From JAAUQA01 sp036351435 (GTDB taxonomy: Bacteria; Pseudomonadota; Gammaproteobacteria; Competibacterales; Competibacteraceae): a DNA stretch of 10,007 nucleotides. The first letter of the stretch is position 1. Each line of letters starts with the position of its first letter. Of the stretch, positions 6,525 through 10,007 are shown piece after piece. The position numbers and the translations under genes were made by a program. The DNA is taken from contig JAZBPA010000290.1 of NCBI GenBank assembly GCA_036351435.1, forward strand, positions 1 through 10,007, in the 5' to 3' direction. The notes under the pieces are model-generated. The model did not search any database and had not been told where the DNA came from. It saw nothing but the letters and a program-made list of their open reading frames with translations.

Positions 6525-7130
6525 GTGAAACAGGATTCGAGTATAACGATGACCGGCGTCATTCTGGCCGGTGGCCGTGCGCAGCGCATGGGCGGGCAAG
6601 ATAAGGGGTTGCTGTTATTGGCGGGACAGCCTATGGTGGCACATGTGATACGCCGGTTGCGTCCCCAAGTCGGTGAACTGTTCATCAACGCTAATCGTCA
6701 TTCATCGGCTTACCGACAGTTAGGCTGTTCGGTGGTGAGCGACGGCAACGATCATTTCCTTGGGCCGTTGGCGGGCATGTTGGCAGCCATCCGCGCTACG
6801 AAAAACGCCTATGTGCTCAGCGTGCCTTGCGATTCTCCTTTGCTGCCGACGGATTATGCGCAGCGGATGCGTGCCGTCTTAGAACGTGAGCAAGCCGAAC
6901 TTTGCGTAGCGCATGACGGCCAACGATTACAACCGGTTTTCGCCTTGCTAAGTAAAACCCTGGAGAGCAGCTTGAGCGCCTACTTGGAAGCAGGCGAGCG
7001 TAAAATCGACCGTTGGTTCGCTCGTCATCGGATGGTTACAGCGGATTTCGCCGATCATCCCGAAATGTTTCGGAATATTAATACTCCCGAAGAATTGGCG
7101 GTATTGGCAGCCGAACTAGGCGAGTCGTAA
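6525..7130 (+). CDS. mobA: Molybdenum cofactor guanylyltransferase MobA
   Basis: Transfers GMP from GTP to molybdopterin-molybdenum to make the guanine dinucleotide cofactor, in the cytosol. The 201 residues track E. coli MobA closely: nucleotide-binding LAGGRAQRMGGQDKGL at 14-29, INANRH at 54-59, GPLAGM at 80-85, PCDSP at 101-105 with the Mg-binding Asp103, YLEAGERK at 153-160 and NINTPEEL at 184-191. I chose the GTG at 6525 because GGGAGAAG at 6513-6520 precedes it at good spacing and E. coli MobA has a similar short N-terminal extension. The ATG at 6549 lacks a clear ribosome site, and an ATG farther upstream (6453) would overlap cbiB. The gene lies directly behind cbiB, and no other molybdopterin gene is visible. 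A CobY-like role is an alternative but less likely. Confidence 0.93.
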   Translation: MKQDSSITMTGVILAGGRAQRMGGQDKGLLLLAGQPMVAHVIRRLRPQVGELFINANRHSSAYRQLGCSVVSDGNDHFLGPLAGMLAAIRATKNAYVLSVPCDSPLLPTDYAQRMRAVLEREQAELCVAHDGQRLQPVFALLSKTLESSLSAYLEAGERKIDRWFARHRMVTADFADHPEMFRNINTPEELAVLAAELGES

Positions 7131-7163
7131 CCGATAGTTGCTATATTCTTGAGTGGGCGGGTT

Positions 7164-7198
7164 GCGTGCGCTGCCTTTAACTCTCTCACAGCGCACGC
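7164..7198. terminator. Stem-loop between convergent mobA and sodC, possible bidirectional terminator
   Basis: GCGTGCGCTG (7164-7173) and CAGCGCACGC (7189-7198) are perfect 10-bp complements with a 15-nt loop. It sits 33 nt after the mobA stop and 8 nt after the sodC stop on the other strand. The stem is GC-rich, but neither side has a proper U-run, so classic intrinsic termination is uncertain. Transcript-end protection is another possible role. Confidence 0.5.
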
Positions 7199-7206
7199 CC
7201 AGTCAG

Positions 7207-7734
7207 TTATTTCACGACGCCGCAGGCCATGCGTCCGCCACCGCCGCCTAGCGGTTTCGGTTCGTCGCTGAAATTGTCGCCATGCACATGAACCATGATG
7301 GAGCGCCCTTTGAGGTCACTTTCTTTTAACCGCGGCGCCAACGTAGGTATGCTCGCCTTGCCTTCGGGGTCGACATACAACGGTGGCAAATCGCCGAGAT
7401 GACCCGTGGGATCATAAGGGCCTTTATGAACACCGGTATTTTCAGGATCATAATGCCCTCCTGCCGCCAGACCGGCTACCATCTTGCCATCTTTTTCGCC
7501 CGGCCCGCAGTCGGGATTTTCGTGAATATGAAAGCCGTGCATGCCATGTTCCAAGCCCTGCAGGTCCGGGGTCAGCAATAATCCGTATTCAATATCGACG
7601 GCGCTGATCGTACCTAGGGAATCCCCTATCCCATCGGCACTAACGCTGTTAATCTCAACCGTTACTTCGGCGTAGGCACTGCCTGCGAGTAGCAGGCTTG
7701 CGGCGAAAAAACACTGTTTCCGGGAAATTGTCAT
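7207..7734 (-). CDS. sodC: Periplasmic Cu/Zn superoxide dismutase
   Basis: Converts superoxide to hydrogen peroxide and oxygen in the periplasm. The 175 residues begin with a Sec signal peptide, basic R5/K6 then a hydrophobic stretch ending SAYA with cleavage after Ala22. Metal ligands match the family: His69 and His71 in HGFHIHENPDC, bridging His94 in GGHYDPENTG, zinc ligands His103, His112 and Asp115, and copper ligand His149 in HVHGDN. Cys76 and Cys171 form the structural disulfide, and GGGGGRMACGV is the usual C-terminal motif. The residue two after His149 is His rather than the more usual Gly. GGAGG lies 6 nt ahead of the ATG, so the start is firm. The gene is convergent with mobA and divergent from DUF1285. 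Confidence 0.96.
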   Translation of the reverse strand: MTISRKQCFFAASLLLAGSAYAEVTVEINSVSADGIGDSLGTISAVDIEYGLLLTPDLQGLEHGMHGFHIHENPDCGPGEKDGKMVAGLAAGGHYDPENTGVHKGPYDPTGHLGDLPPLYVDPEGKASIPTLAPRLKESDLKGRSIMVHVHGDNFSDEPKPLGGGGGRMACGVVK

Positions 7735-7758
7735 ACGCTGCCTCCAATCATTGTTTGA

Positions 7759-7776
7759 TCACGGTTAGTCCCGTGA
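7759..7776. repeat. Short dyad upstream of sodC
   Basis: TCACGG and CCGTGA form a perfect 6-bp dyad around a 6-nt TTAGTC spacer, 25 bp ahead of the sodC start. It could be a leader hairpin or a regulator site. No known operator motif is recognised. Confidence 0.3.
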
Positions 7777-7797
7777 GGCGGATAATGTTAGCAGTAA

Positions 7798-7826
7798 TTG
7801 GCCCGGTTTGGATTGGCGTGTAGGAT
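7798..7826 (+). promoter_or_regulatory. Candidate promoter for the DUF1285-qmcA-nfeD genes
   Basis: TTGGCC (7798-7803, 4/6) and TAGGAT (7821-7826, 4/6) are spaced 17 nt apart, placing the start near 7833 with a leader of about 38 nt. A second -10-like TAGAAT lies at 7827-7832, but without a -35 at normal spacing. The left arm of an inverted repeat falls in the spacer. Confidence 0.35.
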
Positions 7827-7850
7827 TAGAATGCTAACCAAATCCAAACC
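7805..7850. repeat. Perfect 10-bp inverted repeat ahead of the DUF1285 gene
   Basis: GGTTTGGATT (7805-7814) and AATCCAAACC (7841-7850) are perfect complements separated by 26 nt. Pairing can continue inward (GG with CC) past one bulged A. The repeat covers the likely promoter of the DUF1285 gene and ends 20 nt before its ATG. It could be a paired operator, or a hairpin if the transcript starts upstream of the left arm. Confidence 0.6.
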
Positions 7851-7870
7851 CCCTTCATTCAGGAGTGATT

Positions 7871-8437
7871 ATGCATAAGCCCGATCCGGCCACCCTGGCA
7901 GCCCAGGTCCAGGGTAATACGTTGCCTCCCGTGGAACGCTGGAATCCCGCTTTGAGCGGCGATATGGACATGCGCATCGCCCGTGATGGGACCTGGTTTC
8001 ATGAAGGATCGCCGATAGAACGGATACACCTGGCACGGTTGTTTTCCACCATCCTGCGCCATGAAGACGACGACTGTTATTATCTGGTCACGCCGGTGGA
8101 GAAATGGCGCATTCAGGTAGACGATGCGCCTTTTGTCGCGGTGTTGCTTGATGTGACAGGGACGGGGGAAACACAGGAACTAAAATTCACTACGAATTTA
8201 GGTGATGTTGTCACCGCTGGTGCGGAACATTGCATTAAGGTGGAGTATAAAACTCCTGGAGGTGAACCCTCGCCCTATGTTCACATCCGTGCCCGATTAC
8301 GAGCACTCATGGCGCGCTCAGTTTTTTTGGAGTTGGCGGAGTTGGGCGAAGAACGCGAGATTGAAGGAGAGCGTGTGTACGGGGTGTGGAGTCAAGGCCT
8401 GTTTTTTTCGTTGGGTAAGTTGGATAAGGATCAATAA
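7871..8437 (+). CDS. DUF1285 family protein
   Basis: Protein of unknown function, 188 residues, soluble, with no signal peptide or membrane span. It has the conserved blocks of DUF1285: LPPVERWNP at 18-26, GDMDMRIARDGTWFHEGSPI at 30-49, LARLFSTILR at 54-63, YYLVTPVEKW at 70-79, VDDAPFVAV at 83-91, FTTNLGDVVTAG at 106-117 and YGVWSQGLFFSLG at 170-182. The ATG at 7871 has AGGAG 5 nt ahead; the in-frame GTG at 7865 overlaps that site and is unlikely. A 36-bp gap separates it from qmcA on the same strand, so cotranscription with qmcA-nfeD is likely. The family has no established role that I can name, and I assign none. Confidence 0.88.
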   Translation: MHKPDPATLAAQVQGNTLPPVERWNPALSGDMDMRIARDGTWFHEGSPIERIHLARLFSTILRHEDDDCYYLVTPVEKWRIQVDDAPFVAVLLDVTGTGETQELKFTTNLGDVVTAGAEHCIKVEYKTPGGEPSPYVHIRARLRALMARSVFLELAELGEEREIEGERVYGVWSQGLFFSLGKLDKDQ

Positions 8438-8473
8438 TAATTCATAGCATTGTCAGACTTGGAGGGTTGTTGA

Positions 8474-9412
8474 ATGGCCATTGATATCGTTTGGTTTGTC
8501 GTTGGTTTTATTGTGATTTTGGCTATTACCCTAGCGGTGCGAGGACTCAAGCCCGTGCCGCAGGGTATGGAATATACCGTAGAGCGCTTCGGTCGCTATA
8601 CCCGCACACTAACGCCCGGTTTGAATTGGATTAACCCTATTACCAACAATGTCGGGCACAAGATTGATATGCGTGAAACAGTGTTGGATGTGCCTTCTCA
8701 AGGGGTCATTACCAAAGATAATGCGATGGTAACTGTCAACGGCGTGGTGTTTTTTCAAGCGCTGAACGCGGCCAAGGCAGCTTATGAAGTGACCTATCTC
8801 GAAGAAGCAATAATGCAGTTAACCATGACTAATATTCGTACCGTCATGGGTTCAATGGATCTGGATGAATTGCTCTCCAAACGCGACGACATCAATCAAC
8901 GGCTATTAACGGTCGTGGATGACGCCACGACACCTTGGGGTGTGAAAGTCACCCGTATTGAGATCAAAGACATCGACCCGCCCAAAGATTTAGTGGATGC
9001 AATGGCCCGCCAGATGAAGGCCGAGCGGGAAAAACGCGCTTCTATTTTGGAAGCCGAAGGTGAACGGCAAGCAGAAATTCTCAAGGCAGAGGGTGAAAAG
9101 CAGGCCGCTATTCTGGAAGCCGAAGGCCGTAAGGAGGCCGCCATGCGTGATGCTGAAGCGAGAGAACGTTTGGCGCAAGCTGAAGCCCGAGCAACACTGA
9201 TGGTATCCGAGGCTATTAGTAAGGGCGATGTGCAAGCGATCAATTACTTTATCGCGCAACGCTATGTGGATTCTTTAGCGCAATTCGCGCAATCACCCAA
9301 CCAGAAACTGGTTTTTATGCCGTTGGAAGCCAGCAGTGTGATCGGAGCGCTCGGCGGCATCGGCGAACTTGCCAAACAAACCTTCGCTAAGGAGGATACC
9401 CACCGTGGTTGA
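8474..9412 (+). CDS. qmcA: SPFH/stomatin-like membrane protein, QmcA (YbbK) family
   Basis: Membrane-anchored scaffold protein of the SPFH (band 7) superfamily, thought to form large oligomers linked to membrane microdomains and protein quality control. The 312 residues comprise an N-terminal membrane span (about 4-23), the SPFH domain (about 27-180) with GMEYTVERFGRYTRTLTPGLN starting at residue 31, KIDMRETVLDVPSQ at 63-76 and DIDPPKDLVDAM at 167-178, then a charged Ala/Glu/Lys/Arg coiled coil (178-240) and a hydrophobic Gly/Ala-rich end (288-300). E. coli QmcA is about 305 residues. The start is firm: GGAGGG at 8461-8466, 7 nt before the ATG. Its stop overlaps the nfeD start by 8 bp, indicating translational coupling, the known SPFH-NfeD pairing. 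Confidence 0.95.
   Translation: MAIDIVWFVVGFIVILAITLAVRGLKPVPQGMEYTVERFGRYTRTLTPGLNWINPITNNVGHKIDMRETVLDVPSQGVITKDNAMVTVNGVVFFQALNAAKAAYEVTYLEEAIMQLTMTNIRTVMGSMDLDELLSKRDDINQRLLTVVDDATTPWGVKVTRIEIKDIDPPKDLVDAMARQMKAEREKRASILEAEGERQAEILKAEGEKQAAILEAEGRKEAAMRDAEARERLAQAEARATLMVSEAISKGDVQAINYFIAQRYVDSLAQFAQSPNQKLVFMPLEASSVIGALGGIGELAKQTFAKEDTHRG
9005..9169 (+). repeat. Five tandem 11-residue (hendecad) repeats encoded in qmcA
   Basis: Residues 178-232 of QmcA read as five consecutive 11-residue units: ARQMKAEREKR, ASILEAEGERQ, AEILKAEGEKQ, AAILEAEGRKE and AAMRDAEARER. The middle three are nearly identical. An 11-residue period suits a right-handed or straight coiled coil, as seen in stomatin/flotillin-type proteins. 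Confidence 0.75.
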
Positions 9413-9854
9413 GCTACTGTCTCAGCCGGCTTACTGGCATTGGTGGTTGTTGGGGTTGGTGTTGATTGTGGTGGAAATTTTGGTGCCCGGCACATTCATA
9501 TTGTGGCTGGGGATCGCAGCACTGGGCGTCGGGGTGCTGGTTTTTCTGTTTCCATCGATAGATGGGCAGTTTCAATGGTTACTGTTTGCCGGTCTGACCG
9601 TGGCCTCTATTTCGGTCTGGTTGCTGTATTTCAAAAACCGCCCAGAGCATTCTGATGATCCGTTACTCAATCGGCGTGGCCAGCAATACGTTGGTCGAGT
9701 GTTTACCTTGACTGAGCCGATTATCAACGGGCAGGGCAAAATTCGGGTGGACGATTCCATTTGGAAGATCACCGCCGAAGATTGTCCTGTTGGCACGCGC
9801 CTTCGTATTGAAGGTGTCGAAGGTGTAGTGCTTAAAGGCGTTATCATCGAGTGA
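9405..9854 (+). CDS. ybbJ: NfeD-family membrane protein (YbbJ-like, short form), partner of QmcA
   Basis: Short NfeD protein of 149 residues without the protease domain of long NfeD. Membrane spans lie near 12-27, 31-50 and 56-76. A C-terminal OB-fold domain (about 90-149) contains RRGQQYVGRVFTL at 90-102, GKIRVDDSIWKI at 111-122, and PVGTRLRIEGVEGVVLKG near 128-145, the usual OB-fold motif ending. I use the GTG at 9405, which has GGAGG at 9391-9395 and overlaps the qmcA stop; the ATG at 9369 would reach deep into qmcA and precedes that ribosome site. The family acts with SPFH proteins at membranes. The symbol follows E. coli ybbJ, the partner of qmcA. Confidence 0.92.
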   Translation: MVELLSQPAYWHWWLLGLVLIVVEILVPGTFILWLGIAALGVGVLVFLFPSIDGQFQWLLFAGLTVASISVWLLYFKNRPEHSDDPLLNRRGQQYVGRVFTLTEPIINGQGKIRVDDSIWKITAEDCPVGTRLRIEGVEGVVLKGVIIE

Positions 9855-9900
9855 AATAGTAGTATTCAGACCGCACTTCATTAACTCCGAGGCAATCCCT

Positions 9901-10007
9901 ATGCAAACCGCCGCGCTACAAGAAAGCCTGTATGAGAGTTTGATGAGGCTCCCGGAGAATATAGGGGGCGAGATCATTGCTGGGCAACTGCATACTCAAC
10001 CACGACC
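9901..10007 (+). CDS. Uma2-family (DUF820, putative restriction endonuclease) protein, N-terminal fragment
   Basis: Only the first 35 codons are in the window. The ATG at 9901 has CGAGG at 9888-9892, 8 nt ahead. The segment LMRLPENIGGEIIAGQLH (14-31) followed by TQPR matches the N-terminal pattern of Uma2 proteins, where LPEN-x-x-GEI-x-x-G-x-LH leads into a PRP motif. The family has a PD-(D/E)XK nuclease-like fold and is common in cyanobacteria and some proteobacteria, often in many copies; its biological role is unsettled. The catalytic residues lie beyond the window. It sits 46 bp after nfeD and may be a separate unit. Confidence 0.7.
   Translation, partial: MQTAALQESLYESLMRLPENIGGEIIAGQLHTQPR

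Noticed and set aside
8896..9259. Two minus-strand open frames (115 and 89 residues) inside qmcA
   Set aside because: They are shadows of the repetitive Ala/Glu/Lys coding sequence. No ribosome site or family pattern is present.
9369..9404. Upstream ATG start for nfeD
   Set aside because: It lies upstream of the strong GGAGG at 9391-9395. The GTG at 9405, coupled to the qmcA stop, fits better.

Overview
The window looks like a chromosomal stretch from a gammaproteobacterium, or a close proteobacterial relative, of moderate GC (a little over 50% by eye). The evidence is the gene content: a YhhQ-type queuosine precursor transporter, an E. coli-like MobA, a periplasmic Cu/Zn SodC, a DUF1285 protein and a QmcA/NfeD pair. 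I cannot name the genus. Coding density is high, and nearly every gene has a recognisable family. I see no insertion sequence, prophage, CRISPR array, tRNA or rRNA.

Layout. Positions 1-509 (minus) hold a C-terminally truncated queuosine precursor transporter. It is divergent from a glutathione S-transferase family gene (641-1258, plus), whose stop codon overlaps that of a convergent protein-L-isoaspartate methyltransferase (1255-1929, minus). A plausible sigma70 promoter for the methyltransferase lies upstream of it, and a membrane-anchored alpha/beta-hydrolase (2098-3066, plus) runs away from it. A 329-bp gap with a possible promoter and two stem-loops precedes a secreted lytic transglycosylase (3396-4106, plus). 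The tail of that gene overlaps cobyric acid synthase cobQ (4027-5508, minus) antiparallel by 80 bp. Divergent from cobQ, cbiB (5575-6495) and mobA (6525-7130) form a probable two-gene operon. A stem-loop separates mobA from convergent sodC (7207-7734, minus). A 136-bp gap carrying a perfect 10-bp inverted repeat then leads into DUF1285 (7871-8437), qmcA (8474-9412) and nfeD (9405-9854). The window ends in the first 35 codons of a Uma2-family protein (9901-10007).

How the genes work together. CobQ and CbiB catalyse consecutive steps of adenosylcobalamin synthesis: amidation of the corrin ring, then attachment of the aminopropanol arm. They flank a 66-bp divergent intergenic region. MobA is a molybdenum-cofactor guanylyltransferase that shares the cbiB operon. 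QmcA and NfeD are a known membrane pair (SPFH scaffold plus OB-fold partner), here with DUF1285 as a probable operon member. SodC, Pcm and the GST are separate stress or repair functions, and the transglycosylase acts on the cell wall.

I do not see a clearly new biological system here. The points most worth a second look are the transglycosylase/cobQ tail overlap, the inverted repeat over the DUF1285 promoter region, the DUF1285-qmcA-nfeD grouping, and the placement of mobA directly after cbiB.
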